A stretch of 64,000 nt of DNA from MKSF01 sp037190225 (GCA_037190225.1 JBBCJL010000006.1:62001-126000); one strand, 5' to 3'; numbered from the stretch's first letter, positions 1 to 8,898 are shown. A program made the numbers and translations. Notes: generated by a model from the sequence alone, not told the origin.

Positions 1-88
1 TGACGGACAAGAAATTGCAGGCAACAGGTGCGGGCATAGCGGGCAGTACAGGTTTAACGGTGATACTTTTGTGCGTGCCAATAAGTAA
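1..88 (+). CDS. C-terminal tail of an unidentified protein (partial)
   Basis: A frame is open from the first bases to a TAA at 86-88 and encodes 28 residues ending FNGDTFVRANK. This type of ending (aromatic-x-FNG-x-x-F) is seen at the C-terminus of various small exported Bacteroidota proteins. The stop lies 55 bases before the DinB gene on the same strand, which fits an adjacent gene. Too little is visible to name it, and a chance open frame of this length is possible. Confidence 0.35.
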   Translation, partial: DGQEIAGNRCGHSGQYRFNGDTFVRANK

Positions 89-143
89 ACGCTCCGCAGA
101 CAATTGGCGGCAAGCGACGGATAATTATTAATTTACAAATACA

Positions 144-614
144 ATGACAAGGAACTTAACCATTGCAGCCCGGCTTAGGGAAGTGCTGCTCGATGGACGA
201 TGGATCGCTAATACCAATTATAAGGAACAGCTGCTAAGCGTAGACTGGCAGCAGGCGACCCGGAAGATTGGTAATTTGAATACCATTGCGGCTTTGACCT
301 ATCATATAAACTATTATTTGGCAGGACTGTTAAGCGCTTTTGAAAACGGAAGGCTTGAGATCAGCGATAAATACAGCTTTGATCTTCCTCCTATTACTTC
401 TGAATCAGGCTGGAACACATTGGTCACTGATTTTCTCAGCAATTCAGAAAAATTTGCAGACCGTGTCGGGCAGATGGAAGACAACATCTTTGATCAGCCG
501 TTTATTGACAGGCAATACGGGACATTCCTGAGGAATATCGAAGGCGTAATTGAGCACAGCTACTATCATCTGGGGCAGATTTCCCTGATAAGGAAAATGA
601 TAATGCAGCATTAG
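144..614 (+). CDS. DinB-fold family protein (DUF1572-like)
   Basis: A 156-residue four-helix-bundle protein of the DinB/YfiT superfamily. These are metal-binding enzymes of mostly unknown substrate, some of them thiol-dependent S-transferases. The metal triad is visible as His54 (LTYH) and the pair His138 and His142 in the helix HSYYHLGQI, close to the C-terminus as is usual. The length is normal and there is no signal peptide, so it is cytoplasmic. The ATG at 144 follows an A/T-rich leader. A palindromic hairpin at 691-731 lies downstream. The family assignment is solid, the substrate unknown. Confidence 0.8.
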   Translation: MTRNLTIAARLREVLLDGRWIANTNYKEQLLSVDWQQATRKIGNLNTIAALTYHINYYLAGLLSAFENGRLEISDKYSFDLPPITSESGWNTLVTDFLSNSEKFADRVGQMEDNIFDQPFIDRQYGTFLRNIEGVIEHSYYHLGQISLIRKMIMQH

Positions 615-690
615 CAGCATCTGTAAGGGGTATGCGGCCGGAGCATTGGCCATTTGGCAGGTAGGAGCGTCCTGGCAGGAAGCGGAAATC

Positions 691-731
691 AAAGAAAAAT
701 GGCTGCTCATATTGAGAAGCCATTTTTCTTT
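691..731. terminator. Hairpin between the converging dinB and TonB-receptor genes
   Basis: The 14-base arms 691-704 and 718-731 are perfectly complementary, and the inner part pairs partly as well. A-rich and T-rich ends allow termination in both directions. A second small hairpin (tgggat..atccca, 731-745) abuts it. The same two-hairpin arrangement occurs beside tRNA-Glu copy 2. Confidence 0.7.
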
Positions 732-745
732 GGGATAAAATCCCA
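691..745 (-). repeat. Two-hairpin palindromic element, copy A
   Basis: This 55-base stretch resembles 4910-4965 at roughly 80% identity by eye. Both have a long hairpin with A/T-rich outer arms and a gcttctc-type core, followed directly by a tgggat-loop-atccca-like mini-hairpin. In both places the element lies downstream of a minus-strand gene, the TonB receptor here and tRNA-Glu there. It may be a mobile or dispersed terminator. Confidence 0.5.
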
Positions 746-907
746 TTCAGGACGGTGGACGGGAGGCTGATAGAAACTGTAAGTTTTGTTTTGGACATAT
801 TGGCTTCTATCTATATCTATCTATCCGGCAGATACTTAATAAACTCCTGGGTCTTTTTTCTTTCCTGGATGAATTGGTCTCAACGCCTATTAAGCTGTGT
901 CCAAACT

Positions 908-3235
908 TTAAAAATCAATCTTATAACTCAGGTTAGGGATAAAAACTGCTTCACGCTTTGTATCCACCGTTTGGGCCAGGTAATTGTATTGAAAGCCCAG
1001 GTACTCTTTATACTGGGTCAGGTTAATGATTTTAAGCGCAAATTCGTGAGCCGTTTTCTTTTTGTTGAGCTTGTAGCTTGCCGTAAAATGGCTTGTAAAA
1101 GCGGGCGTGTATTGCCGGGAAAAGGCCTGTGTTTCGTCAAAAATAACCCTTTGGCTGGCAACCGAAGCGGTTGTGTTTATGGGTGAATAATGGTCGCCAC
1201 CCTGAAAACTCAATCGTGCGTTCAAATTCAAAATGTGATTTTTGTTTTTGCCAAGTAGCCATTCTTTGCCTGTAAGAAAGTTCAAAGCGAAATTACGGTT
1301 GTAGCGTGTGTTCCGCCACACTTTATCATCACCCTGATATTCAGAATTGAACAAAGAAACCGTTGCCATATAGTAAAAACCCCGAGACAGGTATTTCTCA
1401 AAAGTAACGTCTAATCCGTAATTTCTTCCCTTGCCTGTGTTTTGGAGTTTTCCATCAAAAAACCAATCGTTCTGCTGGTTGATCAAAGAAAACGAATTTC
1501 CCGCCATTACAGGTACGTCAAACAACTGCTGAAAATAAGCCTCTGCTTTAAAATGTGTAAATTCCGATGGGCTGATGTCGTAGCCCAGAACCAGGTGATG
1601 TGCCCTTGTAAAACCTAATTTTTGGTTGATGTACTGGTTCTGGTTGTCTTTTGTGAAATAATAATTCAACCGTTCCAAACGACTGTGCAAGCCGTATGCA
1701 AGGCTCAGCGCCTGTGCAGGCGCGAACCTGTATCTGATACCTGCTCTCGGCTCAACCGACCAGGCATTGTTATAGGTAAACCATTGACCGTTTATTCCTA
1801 TATTCAACGTTATTTTATCGTTGAGATTCACCATAGAATTGCTGTAAGCTGCAACCAATGTGCTGCTGCTGCTTTCGTTCACTAATGTTTGTAATGGCAT
1901 TCCTGGTGTTGTCGTATTCTTTAGCAGCATACTATAACTCATATTGGTAATGACGAAGCCCGATTTGTTGGTATGCCTTGCGCCGAATTTTGTGTTGAGA
2001 AATGAAGTCAGAACAAAGTTGTAATATTTGTTATCCACTGCCTTTTGGGGCGACAAATTAAAGCTGCTGTCAGTTGTTTCATTGTGCAAATCAATTCCGT
2101 TAGCTGTTACAGCGAAAGTGGACTTCAGGTATTGCCTGCTGTTCAGTGAAATCTTGTGGGTTACGCCCCCGGTTCCCATATATTGCTTTACGTCTTCATT
2201 TTCCCTGTCCTCCTTGTATTTCCATTCGTTGATATTGGCTTTTGCCTGTGCTCCTGAACGGTCGATCAATCCCATTCCCCAGATTGAAAATGTTCCTGCT
2301 TTTAAAGTCGGGAAATTAAGTTTGAAAGAGAGGTCCTGGTATCTTACACCACCTGCATTGGCGGGCAGAAGGGGGGCAACCAGGGCCAAGGTAGAATAGC
2401 GGTAATTGAAAATATAGGAAGCTTTGCTTTTCTTTGAAAGAGGCCCTTCCGAAGCTGCGTCAATGCCTATTGCGCCTAGCTGGAACGTATGCTCGTGCTT
2501 CTGATTGTTACCGTTCCGCATAAAGATGTCAAAAACACCTGATAAAGCATTGCTGTATTCGGCAGGCATTGCCCCCGAGAAGAAATCGGAATTTGCCAGA
2601 AGCTGCGTGCTTAATGCGGTAAGCCCGCCGCCGCCAAAAGCGGCTACATCTGCAAAGTGGTTAGGGTTGGGAATTTCAACGCCTTCCAGTTTCCACTGTA
2701 ATGACTGCGGACTGTTACCTCTTACCACGATCGCATTGTTGCCCACATTGCTTGACACGCCCGCAAAAGCGGAAACTAACCGTGCAGGATCGTCAAAACC
2801 GCCTGCATAGCGTTTGGCTTCTTCCACACTCAACATTCTGGCACTTACCGTGGCCATTGGATTGAGCGGCTGTTCCTTATCTACCTTTGCTTTAAAAACT
2901 ATGCCGTCAAGGGTGTTGGGGATTTCTTTCATTGTAACATTCAGGAAATTTTCTTTGGCCGATGTTACCTGGATTTCCCTCAACATAGTGGGTGAATACC
3001 CCATACAGGATACGATAATATCATATCTGCCGACCGGAACATCCTGTAGCGTGAAATTTCCCAGGCTGTCTGTTGCTGTTTCGATGGTGGTGTTTTGCAA
3101 ACCAACGGTAGCATAGGCCAGGGGTACATTTGAGGCTTCGTCAATCACAGTCCCACGAATGGTTTGTGTGGGTTGCTGCGCCAATAATTGAGCTGATAAA
3201 AGCAATAAGATAAATACCGAAATGGTTCTTAGCAT
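908..3235 (-). CDS. TonB-dependent outer-membrane receptor
   Basis: A 775-residue outer-membrane receptor. Residues 1-19 form a signal peptide ending LLAQ. Residues about 25-110 are a carboxypeptidase-like (CarboxypepD_reg) beta domain containing the GTVIDEAS and GYSPT motifs. Residues about 130-245 are a plug domain with VVRGNSPQSLQWKLEG. The rest is the beta-barrel, ending in an aromatic residue (YKIDF). The substrate cannot be read from the sequence; the protein lacks the SusC-type length and has no SusD partner, so a small ligand such as a metal complex is possible. It lies 77 bases downstream of a PAS-LuxR gene but has its own well-formed promoter at 3258-3288. Confidence 0.88.
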   Translation of the reverse strand: MLRTISVFILLLLSAQLLAQQPTQTIRGTVIDEASNVPLAYATVGLQNTTIETATDSLGNFTLQDVPVGRYDIIVSCMGYSPTMLREIQVTSAKENFLNVTMKEIPNTLDGIVFKAKVDKEQPLNPMATVSARMLSVEEAKRYAGGFDDPARLVSAFAGVSSNVGNNAIVVRGNSPQSLQWKLEGVEIPNPNHFADVAAFGGGGLTALSTQLLANSDFFSGAMPAEYSNALSGVFDIFMRNGNNQKHEHTFQLGAIGIDAASEGPLSKKSKASYIFNYRYSTLALVAPLLPANAGGVRYQDLSFKLNFPTLKAGTFSIWGMGLIDRSGAQAKANINEWKYKEDRENEDVKQYMGTGGVTHKISLNSRQYLKSTFAVTANGIDLHNETTDSSFNLSPQKAVDNKYYNFVLTSFLNTKFGARHTNKSGFVITNMSYSMLLKNTTTPGMPLQTLVNESSSSTLVAAYSNSMVNLNDKITLNIGINGQWFTYNNAWSVEPRAGIRYRFAPAQALSLAYGLHSRLERLNYYFTKDNQNQYINQKLGFTRAHHLVLGYDISPSEFTHFKAEAYFQQLFDVPVMAGNSFSLINQQNDWFFDGKLQNTGKGRNYGLDVTFEKYLSRGFYYMATVSLFNSEYQGDDKVWRNTRYNRNFALNFLTGKEWLLGKNKNHILNLNARLSFQGGDHYSPINTTASVASQRVIFDETQAFSRQYTPAFTSHFTASYKLNKKKTAHEFALKIINLTQYKEYLGFQYNYLAQTVDTKREAVFIPNLSYKIDF

Positions 3236-3257
3236 AGTTTTAAGATTAAAAACACCA

Positions 3258-3288
3258 CAAAAGTATTTGTAACCTTAATCACGGGCAA
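3258..3288 (-). promoter_or_regulatory. Bacteroidota-type promoter of the TonB receptor gene
   Basis: On the minus strand, TTG (3286-3288) is followed after exactly 20 bases by TACTTTTG (3258-3265). This matches the -33 TTG / -7 TAnnTTTG consensus of Bacteroidota sigma-A. It lies about 25 bases upstream of the ATG. Confidence 0.75.
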
Positions 3289-3312
3289 TACTGATTTATC
3301 AGTATGCGGCAG

Positions 3313-4092
3313 CTAAACCAATCCTAATTTTGAGGCTAACTTTACAGCTTCCATAGAATTGTTCACCCCCAGCTTTTCCAGAAAACGCTGGCGGTAAGTG
3401 TTCACGGTATGCAGGCTGAGGGATAGTTTATCGGAGATCTCTTTGCTTAAAAAACCTTCTTTAACCAATTTCAGCACTTCTATTTCTCTTTGAGTAAGAT
3501 TGATCGTTATTGCTTCCTTTGGCTCTATAAAAGGAATTATTTTTCCCGTTTGGAAATTCAGTATTTCACTTTTGAGTCCCTCGTCCATATTTTTTTGGTT
3601 GGGTGAAATATCCAAAATGCTCAATGCCAGCCAAAGGTTATCCCTGCCGTCCAGTTCCAGGACCTGTTGCTGTTCTACCACCCGGATATAATTGTCGGTT
3701 GAGTTTAAAATGCGGTATTCACTGACCAACTTATGATTTAGTTTTTCGTCTGCAGAAAAGTTGAAAAACAGTTTGAAAACCGACAAGCTGTTTTGCATCA
3801 GCATCATAAAATCTTCTGGGTGGATTTTAGTGTCCAGAAAATGTTGTCCGCCGCTTTCAACTTCCTGTTGGCTGTAACCAAACATTGCACCTAAATTAGA
3901 CGAATGAAAGACGTTTTCTTTCTTGTATGCGTCAAAGATACTGATAACCGAATTACAGGTATCGGCTAATTGTTGCAGGTTGGGTTTGTGGCGTTCCAGG
4001 ACACTATAATCCAAGGTGTCAGCCGAAAATTCTTGTTGCTCAAACAGCCTGAAATAAGTTTCGTTGATGTTTGTTGTTTCTTGTTCTATCAT
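3313..4092 (-). CDS. PAS-LuxR family transcriptional regulator
   Basis: A 259-residue cytoplasmic regulator. Residues about 45-165 have PAS-fold character (GYSQQEVE, IHPEDF, an FNFSADEKL hinge). Residues about 198-259 form a LuxR/GerE helix-turn-helix with LTQREIEVLKLV, SKEISDKL and the recognition helix around HTVNTYRQRFLEKL. There is no phosphoacceptor receiver domain, so it probably senses a small molecule or protein through PAS. Its position directly upstream of the TonB receptor on the same strand suggests that it controls that receptor, but the sequence does not prove this. Confidence 0.83.
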   Translation of the reverse strand: MIEQETTNINETYFRLFEQQEFSADTLDYSVLERHKPNLQQLADTCNSVISIFDAYKKENVFHSSNLGAMFGYSQQEVESGGQHFLDTKIHPEDFMMLMQNSLSVFKLFFNFSADEKLNHKLVSEYRILNSTDNYIRVVEQQQVLELDGRDNLWLALSILDISPNQKNMDEGLKSEILNFQTGKIIPFIEPKEAITINLTQREIEVLKLVKEGFLSKEISDKLSLSLHTVNTYRQRFLEKLGVNNSMEAVKLASKLGLV

Positions 4093-4415
4093 CTGTTACT
4101 GCTGTGTTTGGGTAGTCGTCCTAAAATGCCCTGTAACTACTTTTTTAACGAAATGCTCTCTTACTTCGTAGCGCCTGGCTTTCAGGCTTTGGTTCGCCAA
4201 TATATTCCGTTAAGTATTTTCGTAAAAATAGTGAATTGCTGTAAATTAAACCAATCCATTATTACTGGTATCAGGAGCATAATAGCCCGGTCAAAAGAAA
4301 AGGCTATCCCTGCTGCTGATCAGCAATGTACATTGATGATTGGCAGACATATCTTCGGAGAAGGGAAGGAGAGAGGTTTAGAACCGACTATGCCAATCCT
4401 GTTTTTATATAATAA
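4093..4415. other. Intergenic stretch upstream of the luxR-type gene
   Basis: About 320 bases without a convincing gene. The only longer open frame (plus strand, 3970-4431) runs antisense into the regulator and ends in the tRNA terminator, so I do not accept it. No clear -33/-7 pair for the regulator was seen. Confidence 0.5.
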
Positions 4416-4477
4416 AGTGAAAATCAAATAGAAATAGCTTCTCCATATGGAGAAGCTATTTCTATTTGATTTTCACT
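4416..4477 (-). terminator. Perfect 62-base palindrome downstream of tRNA-Glu copy 1
   Basis: Bases 4416-4477 read identically on both strands, with 31-base arms centred between 4446 and 4447 and no unpaired loop. The core is gcttctcc-atat-ggagaagc with A/T-rich outer arms. It starts 9 bases past the tRNA 3' end, so it is the natural terminator and processing boundary of that transcript. Confidence 0.8.
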
Positions 4478-4486
4478 CCCAACCAG

Positions 4487-4558
4487 TACCACGTACGGGA
4501 ATCGAACCCGTGATTCCTCCGTGAAAGGGAGGCGTCTTAACCCCTTGACCAACGCGGC
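4487..4558 (-). tRNA. tRNA-Glu (anticodon UUC), copy 1
   Basis: On the minus strand 72 bases fold as a cloverleaf. The acceptor GCCGCGT pairs with ACGTGGT using two G-T wobbles. The anticodon stem is CCTCC/GGAGG with loop CTTTCAC (anticodon TTC). The T arm is ACGGG-TTCGATT-CCCGT and the discriminator base is A. CCA is not encoded. The tRNA body is identical to copy 2. Confidence 0.95.
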
Positions 4559-4616
4559 GGGATGTTTTTATAGAAATAAGAACTTTTAACTCTGCAGGCG
4601 AGTGCCTTTTGCGTTG

Positions 4617-4647
4617 CAAATGTATATTAGGTTTTTCAATCGGCCAA
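4617..4647 (-). promoter_or_regulatory. Promoter of tRNA-Glu copy 1
   Basis: Minus-strand TTG (4645-4647), 20 bases, then TACATTTG (4617-4624). It is about 60 bases upstream of the mature tRNA and has the same sequence and spacing as the promoter of copy 2. Confidence 0.8.
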
Positions 4648-4907
4648 AAAAAGATAGAATTATTTTTGCAATGGATACTCATGATACCGGTCATTAAGTA
4701 GCATAGAGGCAGAAGCTGCGCACCTGCTCCAATGGCCCAGGATGAGCGCAAAGTACCAAAATTTCCGGGCAAAATATCGGGTATCAGGGTTGCAATCTCC
4801 TATTCCCCATTCTGGAAGATGCTGTAATGCCTTAGGGTAACGATACGTCTGTCAGAATTTAGCATCACTAAGATTTGGGACACTAACCAATACTTCGGTA
4901 ACACCAT
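4648..4907. other. Spacer between the two tRNA-Glu units
   Basis: About 260 bases between the promoter of copy 1 and the terminator of copy 2. No gene, repeat or structured RNA was recognised. Confidence 0.5.
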
Positions 4908-4953
4908 CCAAAGCAAAAAGGCTTCTCAATATTGAGAAGCCTTTTTGCTTTGG
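4908..4953 (-). terminator. Perfect 46-base palindrome downstream of tRNA-Glu copy 2
   Basis: Bases 4908-4953 form a perfect palindrome centred between 4930 and 4931, with core gcttctc-aatatt-gagaagc. It starts 17 bases past the 3' end of tRNA copy 2. The core matches the palindromes at 4416-4477 and, less exactly, 691-731. Confidence 0.8.
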
Positions 4954-4965
4954 GATCAACTCCCA
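4910..4965 (-). repeat. Two-hairpin palindromic element, copy B
   Basis: The palindrome and the adjoining mini-hairpin (tgggat-caa-ctccca, 4951-4965) together resemble 691-745. tRNA copy 1 retains only the end of the second hairpin (actcccaac, 4475-4483). Confidence 0.5.
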
Positions 4966-4970
4966 ACTAG

Positions 4971-5042
4971 TACCACGTACGGGAATCGAACCCGTGATTC
5001 CTCCGTGAAAGGGAGGCGTCTTAACCCCTTGACCAACGCGGC
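4971..5042 (-). tRNA. tRNA-Glu (anticodon UUC), copy 2
   Basis: The 72-base tRNA is identical to 4487-4558: same acceptor, TTC anticodon and T arm, no encoded CCA. Its leader and promoter are also recognisably duplicated (roughly 80% by eye over 60 bases), which indicates a segmental duplication of promoter plus tRNA. Confidence 0.95.
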
Positions 5043-5100
5043 GGGATATTTTTATAAAAATAAGAGCTTTAATACTACAGACGTAGTGTCTTTTGAGTTG

Positions 5101-5131
5101 CAAATGTATAATACGTTTTTAAATTGACCAA
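5101..5131 (-). promoter_or_regulatory. Promoter of tRNA-Glu copy 2
   Basis: Minus-strand TTG (5129-5131), a 20-base spacer and TACATTTG (5101-5108). This is the same architecture as the promoter at 4617-4647. Confidence 0.8.
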
Positions 5132-5248
5132 AAAAACACCTGAAAACTTTTTGCAGTTGTATAGCTTTCACTGCCGGCGCGTTCCCGGCATAGGGAAATA
5201 TGGCTGCGTCACAGCATCATGTACGGCTAAGTTGACAGGTATATCCTG

Positions 5249-6007
5249 CTAAGCCATCCGTCCCCTGATGGCATTAAGGAATTCTTCCCGCTTACGTTGC
5301 GATACGTTCAGCTCTGTATTATCACTCATCAGCACCGTGCCGCCGCGACCATGCTGGTATTGCAGCAAATGGTCGGGATTGATAAGGTGCTGGTGGTGTA
5401 TCCTTATAAAGCCGGCTTCTTTTAAGATCATTTCGTAATGGCCCAGGTTGCGGCATACGATCACCGGTTTACGGTCGGTAAAGTGAAACAGGGTATAATT
5501 GTCCGATGCCTCGCAGCGGATGATATTGTCAATGCATACGTAAATAAAGCCATTGGTCGTAGGGAGGTCTATCTTGGCTTTGGGTGCCGGAGCCTGCTGG
5601 AGACTGGCCAGCAGCTCGTCAAAACGCCCGGCCAGCTGCTGCCGGGAACAATATTGCCCGGCCCGTTCCACAGCGGCGATCAGGTGCTGCACATTCACCG
5701 GCTTCAGGATATAGTCAAGGGCATGCTGCCTGATGGCCTGGAGCGCGTAATGATCGTATGCGGTAACGAATATGGTCTGAAAGCCGGGTTGAGGTATCTC
5801 CCTGAAGAGCGCGAAGCCGTTATCCTTGGGCATGTTGATATCAAGGAACACCAGCATTGGCTCATGCTGTTCAATGGCCGTTACCGCAGCCGCTACGGAA
5901 TCCGCTTCTCCTATGACCTGTACGGCAGGGCAGTAGCGGTCCAGGAAATGGCGCAGGGTTTGCCTGCTGCCCTCTTCATCATCGACGATTAGCGTGGTTA
6001 AGATCAT
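5249..6007 (-). CDS. LytTR-type response regulator
   Basis: A 252-residue response regulator. Residues 1-115 are a receiver domain with the acidic pair Asp9/Asp10, phosphoacceptor Asp56 (FLDINMP), Thr82 and Lys102 (LKPV). Residues about 145-250 are a LytTR DNA-binding domain (IRCEASDNYTLFHF, FIRIHHQHLINP, VSQRKREEF). LytTR proteins bind paired 9-10 base direct half-sites. The ATG overlaps the stop of the sensor kinase by four bases (6004-6007), so the two are translationally coupled partners. Candidate targets are the divergent upstream region and the RHS operon leader, where a gtgcagtt motif recurs (inference). Confidence 0.93.
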   Translation of the reverse strand: MILTTLIVDDEEGSRQTLRHFLDRYCPAVQVIGEADSVAAAVTAIEQHEPMLVFLDINMPKDNGFALFREIPQPGFQTIFVTAYDHYALQAIRQHALDYILKPVNVQHLIAAVERAGQYCSRQQLAGRFDELLASLQQAPAPKAKIDLPTTNGFIYVCIDNIIRCEASDNYTLFHFTDRKPVIVCRNLGHYEMILKEAGFIRIHHQHLINPDHLLQYQHGRGGTVLMSDNTELNVSQRKREEFLNAIRGRMA

Positions 6008-8898
6008 TTGTCTATTAATTTTAAAGGTATGACAAGGGATACCCGCGTCCCTCCGGGGCCACTGTCGGTATCAGGTTTATCTGTAATATATACCTGTATG
6101 GTAATGCCATACATGCGGTTGATGGTATGGATGCGCTGATCGGTGATCTTCATACCCAGCGAAGTATGAAGAACCTTCTTATATGCTGCGGCCTGCTCCC
6201 GGCCTATGCCGTTATCGTCTATGATACAGCACAGGTTCCCTTGCTCCAGTGTAAACGACAGCTGCAGCTGCCCTTTGCGGGCTTTCAGATGTCGCAGGCC
6301 ATGATTGATGGCATTCTCCACATAAGGCTGAACCAGCATAGCAGGTATCGCCACGGCTTCCTGCTCGAGGTCCGGCGCCACAGTTATGGTAAAGGAAAAC
6401 AGCTGCCTGAAACGAAGCTGTTCCAGTTCTATATAGGTGCGCAGCATGACGATCTCTTCACTTAAGGGTAGCCAGTGCGCCTGTGAATGTGTGAGCGTAA
6501 GCCGGATAAAATGAGCGAAGGAGGTCAGGTACTGGTTGGCCGTTATCTCATCATGCTGGCTGTAATAATACTGGATGGCATTTAAGGCATTAAAAATGAA
6601 ATGTGGGTTGATCTGTGCCCTCAGGGCATTCATTTCCAGCTGGGCCAGCTGTTGCTGGTACTGGTTTTCCTGTGCCGCTCGTTTCTGTACCTTACGGATC
6701 CGCCTGCGGAATAGCAGCAGGATCGTTGTACCGGCAGACAATACACCCAGGCCTATCAGGACAGGGTGATGCCAGAATGGCGGCGTAATGGTAAAGGACA
6801 GCTTTGCGGGGCTGGCGGTCCACTGGCTTCCCGGGCTGCGGCACCACAGCAGCAGGTTATAGGACCCGGCGCTCAGGGCGGTCAGGTCTATGGTCTGTGA
6901 CTGGGTGTACAGGGTATCGGCTGTACCGCCGGATAGTATATATTTATATTGTAACGGAGTGCCGCCCGAATAGCTGAGGCCGGTATAGGACACCTGGAGG
7001 TTTCGTTCCGTGTACGGGAACCGGAGCGGCTGCCCCGTAACCGCACTGCCGTTTACAGATTCGATATACAGACGGGGAGGTTGGGAAGTAAACGAGTACA
7101 GTATGTCCAGGATCAGTATACCCTGTGCTGTTGCGAGGTATAGCCGCCCGTCTTTTTCAACCAGGTCATTGATCTGGTTGCCGGCAATACCCTGGGGCAG
7201 CGGGAAGGGGGTGATGATCCATTGCCCGTTTTTGGCCTGGCGGAGACGGTCAATGCCGGCATTGGAGCATATCCAGATATAGCCGTTACCGGAAGCAAAA
7301 AGCTTCCTGCAATTATTGCTGGCCAGGCCATTGGTCATATCAAGGTGCAATGGCTGCTGCCGGGGATCTTTTATGATAAACAGGCCCCGGGTGCTGCTGC
7401 CGGCAATAATGCCACCACCGGGCGCCGGTAAAATAGCGGTTATAAAACAATCTGTCAGTAGGGTATCCTGCGTGTATTTTACAGGCTTCCCGTTACTGAA
7501 ATAGCTTAAACCTTTGATACCGCCGGTCCATAAGGTCTGGTTACTGTCAATTGACAGTGCGGTCATACGCTCTGCTACATTATTCCTGGTACTTTTTGTG
7601 AACGTATCGTATATCCACAGACCGGAAATGCCAGCGTTGTAAAAATAGCGTCCTGACAGGATACCTGCTTTCATAGTAGATTCTATCACTAATTTAGGAG
7701 CATCGGTATGATTAATTATATATAATCCGACATCACTGCCGACAGCCAGCGTTCCCTGTCCATTGTCCCGGATGAATATCACACGATTGTTGTTTTGTAC
7801 AGTCTGCAGGGAATAAGTTTGAATGCTTTCTCCTTTTATACGGTACACATATCCTGCATCATCACCTGCAAGAATATGCCCGTCATTATTCAGGGTGATG
7901 GACAGGATATTGTTCTTTTTCAGCCCGGCAGTCCGGTCAATGAGCCTGCCTCCGTTAACCGGAATAAAGTACACGCCATCGTTTAAGGTGGTCAGCCACC
8001 GGTTACCTTCACGGTCTGCTATCATACAGTTGACCGGTATACCGGCAGGAAATGTGGTATCAGGTATGATCTTCCGGGTAAGGGTATCGAAGAGCATCAT
8101 TCCGGAGGAGGTACTGAGCTGCAGTCCGTTGGGCGCGGGACCAATCTGGTAGATGCGCCCGGGTGAGGGGTGTGCTTTTTTCAGGCTTATAATATCCGTG
8201 CCGAATTGCCATTCTTCCAGTACCTGCCCTTCATTCGGCCGCGCATTGCCCGAAGTGAAAAGTGTTACACCGTCATAAAACGCAGCTTGGGTATATCCTC
8301 TGGAAAACTTACGGAAATGACCGGTTGGGATACTCCATACCCCGTTGCCGCTTGTAATATAGTCTTCACCATTTTTGTTAAAATGATGTACGCGCCCCCA
8401 GATTAAAATGTGATCCAATATTCGTATGTAAGACGGATGAGTGCCGAGTACAGCTATCTTTTTACCAGCCAGGCATTCATTACCGTCCCTGTCTGTGAAC
8501 AGCTCATCATATTGAATGTCTTCCTGTTCGATGCGTCGGCATAGGGAATCGTTTTCGCTGTTGTATATTTTCCCGTTCTTCAGGTAGCAGGCCTTCCTGT
8601 TGTAGCAAACAAGCCAGTAGCGGTGCTGCCTGTCCTCTCTTATTCTGAATACCTCTATGTCCGGCAGGCCGTCTTTGATGGAATAGTTACGAAAAGCGGT
8701 GCCGTCATACCGGCTTATGCCCTGGTCCGTACAGAACCATATAAAGCCTTTGCTGTCTTCATACACCTCGTACACTACATTGCTGGGCAGTCCGTTCTGT
8801 ATGGTGATATGGCCCGTCAGCGGTTGCCCTATGGCCGATACCTGCTGAGCGCCGCACAACATCATGACCAGCCAGAGCAACAACCGGTAATAGTGCAT
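6004..8898 (-). CDS. Two-component propeller sensor kinase, LytS-like
   Basis: I chose the ATG at 8898, giving 964 residues, because it starts a clean signal peptide (MHYYRLLLWLVMMLCGAQQ..SA); the frame continues upstream to 9030 but with an unlikely N-terminus. Residues about 25-620 are periplasmic propeller repeats (GLPSNVVYEVYEDSKGFIW, DREGNRWL, GNGYIWI). A Y_Y_Y domain follows (about 625-705), then one membrane helix (about 712-732), a coiled coil, and a His_kinase domain with His766 in QINPHFIFNAL. An HATPase domain follows with ENAINHGLRH and DNGIG. It senses an extracytoplasmic signal and phosphorylates the overlapping LytTR regulator. Such propellers often sense polysaccharides, but nothing here identifies the ligand. 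Confidence 0.92.
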   Translation of the reverse strand: MHYYRLLLWLVMMLCGAQQVSAIGQPLTGHITIQNGLPSNVVYEVYEDSKGFIWFCTDQGISRYDGTAFRNYSIKDGLPDIEVFRIREDRQHRYWLVCYNRKACYLKNGKIYNSENDSLCRRIEQEDIQYDELFTDRDGNECLAGKKIAVLGTHPSYIRILDHILIWGRVHHFNKNGEDYITSGNGVWSIPTGHFRKFSRGYTQAAFYDGVTLFTSGNARPNEGQVLEEWQFGTDIISLKKAHPSPGRIYQIGPAPNGLQLSTSSGMMLFDTLTRKIIPDTTFPAGIPVNCMIADREGNRWLTTLNDGVYFIPVNGGRLIDRTAGLKKNNILSITLNNDGHILAGDDAGYVYRIKGESIQTYSLQTVQNNNRVIFIRDNGQGTLAVGSDVGLYIINHTDAPKLVIESTMKAGILSGRYFYNAGISGLWIYDTFTKSTRNNVAERMTALSIDSNQTLWTGGIKGLSYFSNGKPVKYTQDTLLTDCFITAILPAPGGGIIAGSSTRGLFIIKDPRQQPLHLDMTNGLASNNCRKLFASGNGYIWICSNAGIDRLRQAKNGQWIITPFPLPQGIAGNQINDLVEKDGRLYLATAQGILILDILYSFTSQPPRLYIESVNGSAVTGQPLRFPYTERNLQVSYTGLSYSGGTPLQYKYILSGGTADTLYTQSQTIDLTALSAGSYNLLLWCRSPGSQWTASPAKLSFTITPPFWHHPVLIGLGVLSAGTTILLLFRRRIRKVQKRAAQENQYQQQLAQLEMNALRAQINPHFIFNALNAIQYYYSQHDEITANQYLTSFAHFIRLTLTHSQAHWLPLSEEIVMLRTYIELEQLRFRQLFSFTITVAPDLEQEAVAIPAMLVQPYVENAINHGLRHLKARKGQLQLSFTLEQGNLCCIIDDNGIGREQAAAYKKVLHTSLGMKITDQRIHTINRMYGITIQVYITDKPDTDSGPGGTRVSLVIPLKLIDK

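Noticed and set aside
755..1186. 143-residue plus-strand frame overlapping the 3' end of the TonB receptor
   Set aside because: It lies mostly antisense to the barrel-encoding sequence and shows no protein-like composition.
4473..4772. 99-residue minus-strand frame across tRNA-Glu copy 1 (and a similar one at 4852-5103)
   Set aside because: Both simply translate through identical tRNA genes and their flanks; the shared RRVGQGVKTPPFHGG peptide is tRNA sequence.
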